Positions 46,832 to 56,109 of a stretch of 64,000 nt of DNA are shown piece by piece (positions within the stretch are counted from its first letter, which is position 1; the number at the start of each line of letters is the position of its first letter). Below the pieces are notes generated by a model. The model ran no database searches and was not told where the DNA came from. It worked only from the letters and a program-made list of their open reading frames with translations. Origin of the DNA: Pseudomonas sp. HAR-UPW-AIA-41. GTDB lineage: Bacteria > Pseudomonadota > Gammaproteobacteria > Pseudomonadales > Pseudomonadaceae. The position numbers were made by a program, and so were the translations under genes. The stretch spans positions 372,001 to 436,000 of the forward strand of contig NZ_NSLB01000002.1 in the NCBI RefSeq assembly GCF_002304225.1. The letters run 5' to 3'.

Positions 46832-48490
46832 TCAGTGAGCCACGGCGCCGCTGGCACCAAGGCCGGTCTGCGAACGCACGAACTGCGGAATGAAGCGGGC
46901 ACGTTCTTCGTCGGCGGCAGTCGACTTGTCGGTAACCGAGAAGAACCAGATGCCGGCAAAGGCGATCGCCATGGAGAACAGCGCCGGGTACTCGTAGGGG
47001 AACACAGCCTGGGCATTGCCCAGCACCTGCACCCACACGGTCGGGCCGAGGATCATCAGGGCCACGGCGGTAATCAGGCCCAGCGCTCCACCGATCAGCG
47101 CACCACGAGTGGTCAGTTTCTTCCAGTACATGGAGAGGAACAGCACCGGGAAGTTGCAGCTGGCAGCGATGGAGAAAGCCAGACCCACCATGAAGGCGAT
47201 GTTCTGCTTCTCGAACAGGATGCCGAGGCCGATGGCCAGCACACCCAGGCACAGGGTGGTGATCTTCGACACGCGCAGCTCATCCTTGTCGCTGGCCTTG
47301 CCCTTCTTGATCACACTGGCGTACAGGTCGTGGGACACCGCCGAGGCGCCAGCCAGGGTCAGACCGGCGACCACCGCCAGGATTGTGGCGAAGGCCACGG
47401 CCGAGATGAAGCCCAGGAACAGGCTGCCGCCCACCGCATTGGCCAGGTGGATAGCCGCCATGTTGTTGCCGCCGAGTAGCACACCACTGGCATCCTTGAA
47501 GGCTGGGTTGGTGCCCACCAGCAGAATGGCGCCGAAGCCGATAATGAAGGTCAGGATGTAGAAGTAGCCGATGAAGCCGGTGGCGTAGAACACCGATTTG
47601 CGGGCTTCCTTGGCGTCGGAGACGGTGAAGAAGCGCATCAGGATATGCGGCAGACCAGCGGTACCGAACATCAGCGCCAGGCCCAGGGAGATGGCCGAGA
47701 TCGGGTCCTTGACCAGACCGCCGGGGCTCATGATGGCCTCACCCTTCGGATGCGCAGCAATAGCCTCGGAGAACAGCTGGGCAAAGTCGAAGTTGACGTG
47801 CTTGAGCACCATCAGCGCCATGAAGGACGCACCGGACAGCAGCAGTACGGCCTTGATGATCTGTACCCAGGTGGTGGCCAGCATGCCGCCGAACAGCACG
47901 TAGCAGACCATCAGGATGCCGACCAGAATCACTGCCACGTGGTAGTTCAGGCCGAACAGCAGCTCGATCAGCTTGCCGGCACCAACCATCTGCGCGATCA
48001 GGTAGAAGGCCACCACTACCAGCGACCCACAGGCCGACAAGGTGCGGATTTCCTTCTGCTTGAGGCGGTAGCTGGCCACATCGGCGAAAGTAAACTTGCC
48101 CAAGTTGCGCAGGCGCTCGGCGATCAGGAAGAGAATCACCGGCCAGCCGACCAGGAAGCCGATCGAGTAGATCAGGCCGTCATAGCCGGAAGCGAACACC
48201 AGCGCGGAAATCCCCAGGAAGGAGGCTGCCGACATGTAGTCGCCGGCGATCGCCAGGCCGTTCTGGAAGCCGGTGATGCTGCCGCCAGCGGTGTAGTAAT
48301 CGGCTGCCGAGGTGTTGCGCTTGGCCGCCCAGTAGGTGATGCACAAGGTGGCGCCGACGAAGACCACGAACATCAGGATGGCGGAAATATTCAGCGGTTG
48401 GCGCTGCACTTCGCCTTCAATGGCACCGGCCGCCCAGAGGGTCGGCGCCAGGGCCAGCAGGCCCAGGGTGGAAAGGATGCGGGCGATCAT
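46832..48490 (-). CDS. actP: Cation/acetate symporter
   Basis: A 552-residue sodium/solute symporter that imports acetate with a cation at the inner membrane. A signal-like first helix, then about 13 helices; features include [22 protein letters not shown] and [17 protein letters not shown], typical of ActP. It overlaps the upstream DUF485 gene by four bases (ATGA) and is in the common yjcH-actP order. A strong terminator follows. Confidence 0.96.
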   Translation of the reverse strand: MIARILSTLGLLALAPTLWAAGAIEGEVQRQPLNISAILMFVVFVGATLCITYWAAKRNTSAADYYTAGGSITGFQNGLAIAGDYMSAASFLGISALVFASGYDGLIYSIGFLVGWPVILFLIAERLRNLGKFTFADVASYRLKQKEIRTLSACGSLVVVAFYLIAQMVGAGKLIELLFGLNYHVAVILVGILMVCYVLFGGMLATTWVQIIKAVLLLSGASFMALMVLKHVNFDFAQLFSEAIAAHPKGEAIMSPGGLVKDPISAISLGLALMFGTAGLPHILMRFFTVSDAKEARKSVFYATGFIGYFYILTFIIGFGAILLVGTNPAFKDASGVLLGGNNMAAIHLANAVGGSLFLGFISAVAFATILAVVAGLTLAGASAVSHDLYASVIKKGKASDKDELRVSKITTLCLGVLAIGLGILFEKQNIAFMVGLAFSIAASCNFPVLFLSMYWKKLTTRGALIGGALGLITAVALMILGPTVWVQVLGNAQAVFPYEYPALFSMAIAFAGIWFFSVTDKSTAADEERARFIPQFVRSQTGLGASGAVAH

Positions 48491-48798
48491 TTCTGAACCT
48501 CCTCCAGGATGCTCTGGTTCATGGCATCGAACTCGCCGTTGGCACGCTTGACGTAGATACCCGTCAGCACGAAGGCCGAGAGAATCAGGCCGATTCCCAG
48601 GGGAATACCCCAGGTGGTCGGGCTGTCCGGACTGATGCGGGTGCCAAGCAGTTGCGGTTCGAAGGCGATCAGCAGGATGAAGGCCAAATACAGGCCCAGC
48701 ATGATCAGCGACAGCAGCCAGGCGAAACGATCTCGCTTGGCCACCAGTTCCTGGAAGCGCGGATTGGATTGAATCCGCTCATAGATGGGGTCGTTCAT
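48487..48798 (-). CDS. DUF485 membrane protein, partner of ActP (YjcH)
   Basis: A 103-residue inner-membrane protein with two helices ([40 protein letters not shown]), a DUF485 protein whose gene is nearly always before actP. It may support the transporter. Coupled to actP by a four-base overlap. Its promoter region contains two related palindromes (48864-48905). Confidence 0.94.
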   Translation of the reverse strand: MNDPIYERIQSNPRFQELVAKRDRFAWLLSLIMLGLYLAFILLIAFEPQLLGTRISPDSPTTWGIPLGIGLILSAFVLTGIYVKRANGEFDAMNQSILEEVQK

Positions 48799-48863
48799 TG
48801 TTAGAGTCCTCCGCAGCTCAAGTGCTGTGAGTCCACTCTAGGACGACCAGATATGGGCGACAG

Positions 48864-48905
48864 ACGACCTTAGTCGTAGATCAGTGCCCTCCTCGACCAA
48901 AGTCG
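48864..48905 (-). promoter_or_regulatory. Paired palindromes before yjcH-actP
   Basis: Two sites of the form CGACCWWAGTCG (48865-48876, extended to ACGAC-N4-GTCGT, and 48894-48905) are centred 29 bases apart, 65-105 bases upstream of the yjcH start. They look like a tandem operator for a dimeric regulator. An acetate-responsive NarL/LuxR-type regulator (ErdR/CrbR) is a candidate; this is inferred from gene context only. Confidence 0.6.
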
Positions 48906-49008
48906 CAGGCATACATCTACGCACTCCAGCCGAGCATCAGGGCAGACCGGGCCAGGCGCAACGCACGCCGCAGAAACGGCATACCCGAATCAAACCACCA
49001 GCAGTCGA

Positions 49009-50250
49009 CTAAAGATTATCGGGAATCACCAGTCCCTTACGCCGATAAACCTCGATGTCGATGCCGAATGCCCCACTTGGATACACCTCTTTGACACGGT
49101 ATGGCCGCCCTCGGGCATCCGTCACCGCCTCTTGCAGGTTAATCACCCGCTCTGCACGCGGCTGCTTGTGCTCGTCCAGCACCAGCAGCAGTTTGGGCTT
49201 GAGTTTGCTCAAGGGCGAACAGCCGATGATGATGCCTACCTCGCCGTTGCTCATCTCGACAATCTCTCCCGGCGGATAGATCCCCACACGCCGCACGAAC
49301 AGCTTGACCATGTCCTCGTCGAAATGCGTCCCCCGCGCTTCGAACAGAATGCGCAGCGCCTCGAGGCTGGACTTGCCCTTGCTGTAGGGGCGGTCACTGT
49401 TGATCGCATCGTAGGCATCTACCACCGCCACGATCTTGGCAAAAAAGGGAATACGCGCCGCATCCAGACCGCGCGGATAGCCACGGCCATCCAGGCGCTC
49501 GTGGTGGGAAAAAGCCACGTCCACCGCTGCCGGGGTCACCTGCTGATTGCTCATCAGCAACTTGCGCCCCTCGACCGCATGGCTTTGCATGATCAGCAGC
49601 TCTTCTTCTGTCAACGCGCCCGGCTTGTTGAGAATGGCGCTGGGGACTTTGATTTTCCCCACATCATGGAGCATGCCGCACATCCCCAGATGCTCCAGCT
49701 CGGCTTGCCGCAACCCCAGCTCACGCCCCAGAGCAATGGAGAAAATCGCCACTCGCAGACAATGCTCGGCGGTGTACTCATCGCTGTTCTTGATTCGAGC
49801 CAGCCAGAGCATCGCACCGGGGTTGCGCAGCATGCTTTCGACACACTCCTTGACCACGACCTTGACCTGCTTCACGTCAAGCTCATGCCCCAGACGAGCA
49901 GCCTCCAGTAGTCGCAGCGAGTGCTCGCGCGCAGCATGGAAAGCCGGTTCAGCCGCCTGTATTTCCTGACCGAAATCGACCTTGGCCACAACCGGCTGAA
50001 GATGTTCCGCCGCCACAGACAGCAGGTTTTCACTGACTTGCTGTTGCAGGCCAACAGAGCGTTTGGCATCAACCCAGACGAACTGACAAACCTCACCAAG
50101 CAGGACTATCTCCTGCGGATGACGAATACGAAATCCCTGGAACAGAAAAGGAGTTTCCTGCCAGGGCCGGTCGAGTTCGCAGACATACATGCCAAGCGTC
50201 AACTGCTCGACGGGAATTCTGATGCGGTCGGCTGTGCCGGAATCCGCCAT
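49009..50250 (-). CDS. HD-GYP cyclic-di-GMP phosphodiesterase
   Basis: A 413-residue soluble protein: N-terminal DUF3391 domain (IRIPVEQLTLGMYVCEL), then HD-GYP with H195-D196 in HDVGK and the defining HHERLDGRGYP at 249-259. All catalytic residues for hydrolysis to pGpG/GMP are present. No receiver or sensor domain, so its input is unclear. The start is the ATG with GGAG 7 bases upstream; the frame extends further up without support. Confidence 0.93.
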   Translation of the reverse strand: MADSGTADRIRIPVEQLTLGMYVCELDRPWQETPFLFQGFRIRHPQEIVLLGEVCQFVWVDAKRSVGLQQQVSENLLSVAAEHLQPVVAKVDFGQEIQAAEPAFHAAREHSLRLLEAARLGHELDVKQVKVVVKECVESMLRNPGAMLWLARIKNSDEYTAEHCLRVAIFSIALGRELGLRQAELEHLGMCGMLHDVGKIKVPSAILNKPGALTEEELLIMQSHAVEGRKLLMSNQQVTPAAVDVAFSHHERLDGRGYPRGLDAARIPFFAKIVAVVDAYDAINSDRPYSKGKSSLEALRILFEARGTHFDEDMVKLFVRRVGIYPPGEIVEMSNGEVGIIIGCSPLSKLKPKLLLVLDEHKQPRAERVINLQEAVTDARGRPYRVKEVYPSGAFGIDIEVYRRKGLVIPDNL

Positions 50251-50425
50251 AAAAATACTCCGCGGAAAATATGGGGCCGCGCCTACATGATGGTAATACG
50301 CCACCACCAAATATAACCATGATTGCCTGACACTATAGACACGATGCACAGCAGCGATTTCACGGGAGGTTTCAGGCTGACTAGGCTTGCCAACAAGGAA
50401 TGATTCTCACCTGAGGCACGCCATC

Positions 50426-50650
50426 ATGCTCAAGACCATCACCTTCACCGTCATGCACTTCTGCATCGCCTTCGGCGTAGCCTATGCCCTGACCGGCAGC
50501 GTGACCGTGGGCGGCCTGGTGGCCGCCGTCGAGCCGCTGTGCAACTCGGTCGCGTTCTTCTTCCACGAAAAGATCTGGCAGCGCGTGGAGCGCAAGAAGC
50601 AGCAGGCCAGCCAGATTCCGCGCCACGCCTGGCTGCATCATCACGCCTGA
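50426..50650 (+). CDS. DUF2061 small membrane protein
   Basis: A 74-residue protein of the DUF2061 family with one or two hydrophobic helices (FTVMHFCIAFGVAYALTGS, GGLVAAVEPLCNSVAFFFHE). Function unknown. The ATG has GAGG 9 bases upstream. Its stop codon is exactly at the left edge of an inverted-repeat element, and the same TGA occurs at the element's other end. Confidence 0.82.
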   Translation: MLKTITFTVMHFCIAFGVAYALTGSVTVGGLVAAVEPLCNSVAFFFHEKIWQRVERKKQQASQIPRHAWLHHHA

Positions 50651-50844
50651 GAACCTCTTCAAAGTCTCGCGAGCTAGAGCAAGGCAAGGCGCAACGACCA
50701 TCGGGTGAGAAAGCGCACGCCTACAGGGATGTAGGCGGTAGAGCGAAGCAGGAAGCCAGAGCCGAGTTTACGGGGTGTAAATGAGCATTCTGAGCCCGAC
50801 TTCAACGCAGCATGGCCGACGCGCAGCGGACTTTGAAGAGGTTC
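50651..50844. mobile_element. MITE-like element with 16-17-bp perfect terminal inverted repeats
   Basis: A 194-bp noncoding element. GAACCTCTTCAAAGTC at the left end and its exact reverse complement at the right end frame it; both sides are flanked by TGA, a possible 3-bp target duplication. Inside lie two more hairpins, CGCCTAC/GTAGGCG (50718-50737) and TTTAC/GTAAA (50767-50781). No ORF encodes a transposase. It sits between the DUF2061 and GH17 genes and could be a passenger of a full-length element elsewhere in the genome. Confidence 0.8.
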
Positions 50845-50909
50845 TGAGCGTCCGACCAGCGGGAAATCCGCTAAGATGCGCGGCTTCGTTGGACTGACGC
50901 CTGACCGCC

Positions 50910-52463
50910 ATGACTCAGACTCGCCGTTTCCCCCTGCTTCCCTTCCTGTTCAGCACCTTGCTGGCCCTGTTTGCCCTCGCCGGCCTGTGGCTGTGGATCG
51001 GTCAACCGGTCCACCTGGCCGACGCGGCGACACCGACGCACAAGCTGCAATGCGCCTCCTACAGCCCGTTCGACAAGGACCAGTCGCCCTTCGACCAGCC
51101 CTTCGTGCTGCGTCCCGAGCGCATGGACGCGGACCTCGCCCTGCTGGCCACCCGTTTCGAGTGCGTGCGCACCTATTCCATGACCGGGTTGGAGGCCATC
51201 CCCGAGCTGGCCCGCAAGCACGGCCTGAAGCTGATGCTCGGCGCCTGGGTCAGCAGCAACCCGGTCGACACCCAGCTGGAAATCGATGCCCTGATCAAGG
51301 CCGCCAACGCCAACCCCGACGTGGTCACCTCGGTGATCGTCGGCAACGAGGCGCTGCTGCGCAAGGAAGTCACCGGTGCCCAGCTGGTCAGCCTGATCGA
51401 ACAGGTCAAGGCCGGCGTCGAGCAACCGGTGACCTATGCCGATGTCTGGGAGTTCTGGCTGCAGTACCCGGAAGTCGCCCCGGCCGTGGACTTCCTCACC
51501 ATCCACCTGCTGCCCTACTGGGAAGATGATCCGCGCGGCATCGATGCCGCCCTTGCCCACGTGGCGCAGATCCGCCAGGTCTTCGGCAGCAAGTTCGCTC
51601 CCAAGGACATCTTCATCGGCGAAACCGGCTGGCCCAGCGAAGGCCGCCAGCGCGAAACCGCCCTGCCCAGCCGGGTCAACGAAGCCCGCTTCATCCGCGG
51701 TTTCGTGCATATCGCCGAGCAGAATGGCTGGCACTACAACCTGATCGAAGCCTTTGACCAGCCGTGGAAACGCGAAAGCGAAGGCGCCGTCGGTGGCTAC
51801 TGGGGCCTGTTCGATGCCGATCGCCAGGACAAGGGCGTGCTCGCCGGCCCGGTGTCCAACCTGCCGCACTGGCAGCAATGGCTGGCTCTGTCGCTGGCGC
51901 TGTTCGGCGCCAGCCTGCTGCTGGCCGGCAATCCCGGCACCACCCGCAATGCTCTGCTGCTGCCAGTAACGGCCGCCCTGGGCGCCGCCTGCACGGCGCT
52001 CTGGCTGGAACTGGCCGGCATCACCAGCCGCTTTGCCGGCGAATGGCTGTGGGCCGCGCTGCTGACAGGACTCAACCTGCTGGTGCTGGCCCATGCGGCG
52101 CTGGGCCTTGGCAGTCGTCAGGGCTGGCGCGCCACCGTCCATGCCTGGCTGCAGGCCCGTGGTCACTGGTGGCTGCTGGGCGCCGGTTTTGCCGGTGCCG
52201 TACTGATGCTGGGCCTGGTGTTCGATGCCCGCTACCGCAGCTTCCCCAGCGCCGCCCTACTGCTGCCGGCGGTGGTCTACCTGCTGGCTCCGGTGTGCGT
52301 ACCGCGCCGCGAAGTCACCCTGCTGGCTGCCCTGATCGGCGCGGGTATCGTGCCCCAGCTGTACCAGGAAACCCTGAGCAACTGGCAGGCCATTGGCTGG
52401 GCTATCACCAGCACACTGCTCTGTGGCGCACTATGGCGCAGCCTGAGCAGAAGTCGCGTGTAG
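50910..52463 (+). CDS. GH17-type membrane glucanosyltransferase/glucanase
   Basis: A 517-residue membrane enzyme. A membrane anchor (residues 8-30) precedes a GH17 TIM-barrel domain (about 40-310) with the predicted acid/base E147 in IVGNEALL and nucleophile E238 in GETGWPSEG. About six helices follow (residues 325-510). GH17 enzymes act on beta-1,3-glucans; pseudomonad homologues build branched cyclic or osmoregulated glucans beside NdvB-like glycosyltransferases. No such glycosyltransferase is in the window. The ATG begins shortly after the MITE. Confidence 0.88.
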   Translation: MTQTRRFPLLPFLFSTLLALFALAGLWLWIGQPVHLADAATPTHKLQCASYSPFDKDQSPFDQPFVLRPERMDADLALLATRFECVRTYSMTGLEAIPELARKHGLKLMLGAWVSSNPVDTQLEIDALIKAANANPDVVTSVIVGNEALLRKEVTGAQLVSLIEQVKAGVEQPVTYADVWEFWLQYPEVAPAVDFLTIHLLPYWEDDPRGIDAALAHVAQIRQVFGSKFAPKDIFIGETGWPSEGRQRETALPSRVNEARFIRGFVHIAEQNGWHYNLIEAFDQPWKRESEGAVGGYWGLFDADRQDKGVLAGPVSNLPHWQQWLALSLALFGASLLLAGNPGTTRNALLLPVTAALGAACTALWLELAGITSRFAGEWLWAALLTGLNLLVLAHAALGLGSRQGWRATVHAWLQARGHWWLLGAGFAGAVLMLGLVFDARYRSFPSAALLLPAVVYLLAPVCVPRREVTLLAALIGAGIVPQLYQETLSNWQAIGWAITSTLLCGALWRSLSRSRV

Positions 52464-52500
52464 TTCGCCAGACAAACACCCTCACTCAAGGATGATGCGA

Positions 52501-53385
52501 ATGCGCCACTGGTTCTGGATAGGGTTGCTCGGCAGCGGACTTAACACTGCTACTGCGGCTACTGACGAGCAACTGGCCATGGCGCTGCTGCTGTTTCCGC
52601 AGGCCCGTGAGTGGCAGGCTATTTCCAGCCTTCCAGTAGTCGATGACAACTGGCTGGACAACAACGGCTGGCTGCTGCGCAAACATCTGCTCGAGCAAGT
52701 GCCGGCCGCGGACAGCCTCGAATCGCCCGATTGCTCCTTTATCAACCGTGCCCTGCTGGAGGAGCATCCTCGGGCAACTATCAGACGCCTTGACTTGGAC
52801 ACCGACGGAACAGCCGACCTGCTCTACAGTGGCTCGGCTTACTGCCGCGAGGGCGAGCTAACCGTGTTCTGGAAGAGCGACCCCCGAGGCTTTCCCAACG
52901 GGCTGGTTACCCAACGTGCAGATGAGCTGCTGTTCGCGAAACCTGCAAAAGCCCCGCAGCTGCTCACGTTGCGCAGCGGTTGCTGCGGCGACCCAATGGA
53001 TCGCTATGAACTGGCCCATGAGCAGGCCTGGGTGCCCAAACACCTGCAGGGTGGCGGTGACCCGTTGCCTGCGCGCCACTCGATAACCGCCCTCGGACAT
53101 CTGACCCTGAGGCTTGCTCCGCAGCTAGACAACCACTACAACCCCGATCTCAGCCAGTTCTATAACGCGGCCGCATTCGGCAACATCAGCAGACTGTACA
53201 TGCCCGGAGCACAAGTATTCCCGCTAAAAAGCCTGCGAGATGCTCAGGGCCAAGAGTGGAAACTGATCCGGGTCGAGGAAGGCAGTGCGCCCCTGAGCGT
53301 CCATGCTCCCCTGCCAGCCAACGTCGGCTGGGTTGAGGCCCGTTGCCTGACCGAGCAGTGCCCCCCACCAGCGCTGACGCCCTGA
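52501..53385 (+). CDS. Hypothetical secreted protein
   Basis: A 294-residue protein that I do not recognise, with a signal peptide (FWIGLLGSGLNTATA). It has a calcium-loop-like stretch LDLDTDGTADLLYSG resembling FG-GAP or VCBS repeats, and RSGCCGDPMDRYEL. Cysteines are paired in short loops, fitting an oxidising compartment. AAGGA about 8 bases upstream of the ATG at 52501 sets the start; ATGs 3-9 bases earlier are open. It is on the same strand as the GH17 gene, 37 bases upstream. Confidence 0.65.
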   Translation: MRHWFWIGLLGSGLNTATAATDEQLAMALLLFPQAREWQAISSLPVVDDNWLDNNGWLLRKHLLEQVPAADSLESPDCSFINRALLEEHPRATIRRLDLDTDGTADLLYSGSAYCREGELTVFWKSDPRGFPNGLVTQRADELLFAKPAKAPQLLTLRSGCCGDPMDRYELAHEQAWVPKHLQGGGDPLPARHSITALGHLTLRLAPQLDNHYNPDLSQFYNAAAFGNISRLYMPGAQVFPLKSLRDAQGQEWKLIRVEEGSAPLSVHAPLPANVGWVEARCLTEQCPPPALTP

Positions 53386-53424
53386 TAAACTGCCGGCTTT
53401 ACGAATGAACACTGCGAGCCGCCC

Positions 53425-54432
53425 ATGCCGATCCGCCACTGCATCGTCCACCTGATCGACAAGAAGCCCGACGGCAGCCCTGCCGTGCTGCATGCACGCG
53501 ACTCCGAACTGGCCAGCAGCCAGGCCATGGAAAACCTTCTGGCCGACCTCAACGAGAGCTACAACGCCAAGCAGGGCAAGGCCTGGGGCCTGTTCCACGA
53601 GGAATCCGGCGCCTACCCGTTCAGCGGCTGGCTGAAGAGTTATCTGGCAGCCGAGCAGGACTTCACCGCTTTCAGCCAGCAGGCCGTGGCCCAGCTGCAG
53701 AAGCTGATGGAGGAATCCAACCTGTCCACCGGCGGCCATGTGCTGTTTGCCCATTACCAGCAGGGCATGACGGACTACCTGGCCATCGCCCTGCTCCACC
53801 ACAGTGAAGGGGTGACGGTCACCGAGGCGCTGGACGTGGCGCCGGCCAAGCATCTGGACCTGTCGCAGCTGCACCTGGCCGCGCGCATCAACCTGTCGGA
53901 GTGGCAGAACAACCCCAACTCCAAGCAGTACATCTCCTTCATCCGGGGCAAAAACGGCAAGAAGGTCTCGGATTACTTCCGCGACTTCATCGGCTGCCAG
54001 GAAGGCGTGGATGCGCCGAGCGAGACCCGCACCCTGCTCAAGGCCTTCAGCGACTTCGTCGAGAGCGAGGACCTGGCCGAAGAACAGGCCCGCGCCAAGA
54101 CCGAAGCCCTGGTCGACTACGCCACCAGCCAGGCCAAGCTGGGCGAGCCGATCACCCTCGACGAGCTGTCCGGACTGATCGACGAAGACCGTCCGCGCGC
54201 CTTCTATGAGCACATCCGCAACAAGGATTACGGCATGGCCCCGGAGTTTCCGGCGGACAAGCGCACCCTCAACCAGTTCCGCCGCTTTACCGGGCGCGCC
54301 GAAGGTCTGTCGATCAGTTTCGAGGCGCACCTGCTAGGCTCGAAGATAGAGTACGACGAAGCGCGCGACATGCTGATCATTCGCCAAGTACCGACACAGT
54401 TGAAGGATCAGCTCAAGCGCCGCAAGGACTGA
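53425..54432 (+). CDS. ndpA: Nucleoid-associated protein NdpA (YejK)
   Basis: A 335-residue cytoplasmic protein of the NA37/YejK family that binds the nucleoid. It begins [15 protein letters not shown] and has [25 protein letters not shown] (here kept under 20 as [19 protein letters not shown]) and a C-terminal [15 protein letters not shown]. Chromosome-structure or immunity roles are known only loosely. It leads a run with ppk2 and DUF4344. Confidence 0.92.
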   Translation: MPIRHCIVHLIDKKPDGSPAVLHARDSELASSQAMENLLADLNESYNAKQGKAWGLFHEESGAYPFSGWLKSYLAAEQDFTAFSQQAVAQLQKLMEESNLSTGGHVLFAHYQQGMTDYLAIALLHHSEGVTVTEALDVAPAKHLDLSQLHLAARINLSEWQNNPNSKQYISFIRGKNGKKVSDYFRDFIGCQEGVDAPSETRTLLKAFSDFVESEDLAEEQARAKTEALVDYATSQAKLGEPITLDELSGLIDEDRPRAFYEHIRNKDYGMAPEFPADKRTLNQFRRFTGRAEGLSISFEAHLLGSKIEYDEARDMLIIRQVPTQLKDQLKRRKD

Positions 54433-54460
54433 GCGCCTGTCAACCGAGGGGAGAACGCCG

Positions 54461-55282
54461 ATGCTGCGCCTGGCCGATGACCTGCTCGACGACTGCCTGT
54501 GCCAGCCGCAGGCCCCCTTCGGCAAGAGCCCCTCGCGCTACCTGATCGACGACAAGCATGCCGCCAAGGCCCAGCTGGCCGCGCTCAAGCCCTGGCTGGC
54601 CGAGCAGCAGACCATGCTCTGGGCCAACCGCCACGATGCCGTGCTCCTGCTGCTGCAGGGGCCGGACTGCTCCGGCAAGGACGGCGTGATCCACCGGGTG
54701 CTCAGCGCCTGCAACCCGCAGGCCCTGCAGATCAGCAGCTTTCAGGAGCCCGATGCGGCGGAGAACCAGCGCGACTTTCTCGCCCGCTACCAGGCGCGCC
54801 TGCCCGCACCGGGTCTGCTTGGCGTGTTCAACCGCAGCTATTACGAGGGCCTGACCAGCGACCGGCGTGACGGTCTGTGCAGCCTTGCGGATCTGCCCGT
54901 GCGCGAGCAGCGCATTGCCCAACTGGAACAGCAGCTGGCCGGGCAGCGCATCCACCTGCTCAAGTGCTACCTGCACATTTCCCACGAAGAGCAGACCCTG
55001 CGCCTGCGCCGGCGCCTGGAGTTGCCCAGCAAGCGCTGGAAGCTCAAGGCCAGCGACCTCACCGCCTGGCAGCAATTCCAGGTGCGCCAGCAGGAATGGG
55101 CCGAAGTGCTGCAGCACAGCCACAGCGCCGCGGCGCCTTGGTACGTGATTCCCGCCGAACACCGCTGGCAGCGCGACCTGCTGTTGGCGAGCCTGCTGGC
55201 CCGCGAGTTCGAACGCCTGCAACTGACCTGGCCGGAGCGTCCGGCGCCCTTCACTGCTCAGGATCTGGAGCTGGGCGCATGA
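54461..55282 (+). CDS. Polyphosphate kinase 2 family protein (class III-like)
   Basis: A 273-residue PPK2 enzyme that uses polyphosphate to phosphorylate nucleotides. Walker A GPDCSGKDG (67-75) and a Walker B-like FNRSYYE (123-129) are seen; FN rather than FD resembles class III enzymes that convert AMP to ADP and ATP. The overall length is short for the family but typical of one-domain forms. It starts 28 bases after ndpA and overlaps the next gene's start by four bases. Confidence 0.88.
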   Translation: MLRLADDLLDDCLCQPQAPFGKSPSRYLIDDKHAAKAQLAALKPWLAEQQTMLWANRHDAVLLLLQGPDCSGKDGVIHRVLSACNPQALQISSFQEPDAAENQRDFLARYQARLPAPGLLGVFNRSYYEGLTSDRRDGLCSLADLPVREQRIAQLEQQLAGQRIHLLKCYLHISHEEQTLRLRRRLELPSKRWKLKASDLTAWQQFQVRQQEWAEVLQHSHSAAAPWYVIPAEHRWQRDLLLASLLAREFERLQLTWPERPAPFTAQDLELGA

Positions 55283-56109
55283 AACGGATCTGGCTGTTGG
55301 CACTGCTGCTTGCCTGCGGCTCGAGCACGGCCAGCCACCCCGATCTGAATGACGAGGAACTGCGCTTCATCAGCGCCAACGCCGAGTTCACCCTGCTCCA
55401 TGAAATGGGCCACCTGCTGATCAGCGAACTCAAGCTGCCCGTACTCGGCCGCGAGGAAGACGCGGCCGATCAGCTCGGTTTCATGGGCCTGTTTCTGCTC
55501 TATGAGCGCCAGCGCGATGCCGACTTCTACGCCAAGCTGGTGGACGTCGCCGACTACTGGCGCCTGGAATGGCAGCGCCCCAAACAGCCAGGCGAAGAGG
55601 TGCCGGCCTGGGATAGTCACGGTCTGGATGAGCAGCGCTTCTACAATATTGCCTGCATGGCCTATGGCAGTGATCCCAAACAGCTGGAGTGGATCATCGA
55701 GGCCACCGGCCTGCCCGAAGAGCGGGCCTTCTACTGCCCCGAGGAATACCAGCAGGCCCACCATGCCGTGACCTGGCTGATCCGGCACTTTCGCAAGCCG
55801 CACGGGCAACCGGTGCGCCACCGTATTCAGGTGGTCTATGAAGCCCCCTCTGACAGCGTCGAGAACGGTACGCAGATGCTCGCTACCATCAAGGCTTCGG
55901 GAGAGCTGGAAGCGGTGGCGGCCAAGGCCAGTCACGACTTCGACCTGCCCCGCGACCTGACGCTGCGCATGACCAGCTGCGGCTCGCCCGATGCCTGGTA
56001 CAACGCCATCAGCGGCGAGCTGACGCTGTGCTACGAACGCCTCAGCTATTTCCGTGAGCTGGCCCGGCAACTGCCGGCCTTGCGCCGGCAGCAACCCGCC
56101 CGCCCCTGA
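55279..56109 (+). CDS. DUF4344 putative metallopeptidase
   Basis: A 276-residue secreted or periplasmic protein with a signal peptide (IWLLALLLACGSSTAS, lipoprotein-like LLACG) and a zinc-metallopeptidase motif HEMGH (H41, E42, H45) early in the mature chain. The last conserved cysteine, C263-like in GELTLCYE, and MTSCGSPDAWYN are typical of DUF4344. Target unknown. It is coupled to ppk2 by an ATGA overlap, so the two are translated together. Confidence 0.84.
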   Translation: MKRIWLLALLLACGSSTASHPDLNDEELRFISANAEFTLLHEMGHLLISELKLPVLGREEDAADQLGFMGLFLLYERQRDADFYAKLVDVADYWRLEWQRPKQPGEEVPAWDSHGLDEQRFYNIACMAYGSDPKQLEWIIEATGLPEERAFYCPEEYQQAHHAVTWLIRHFRKPHGQPVRHRIQVVYEAPSDSVENGTQMLATIKASGELEAVAAKASHDFDLPRDLTLRMTSCGSPDAWYNAISGELTLCYERLSYFRELARQLPALRRQQPARP

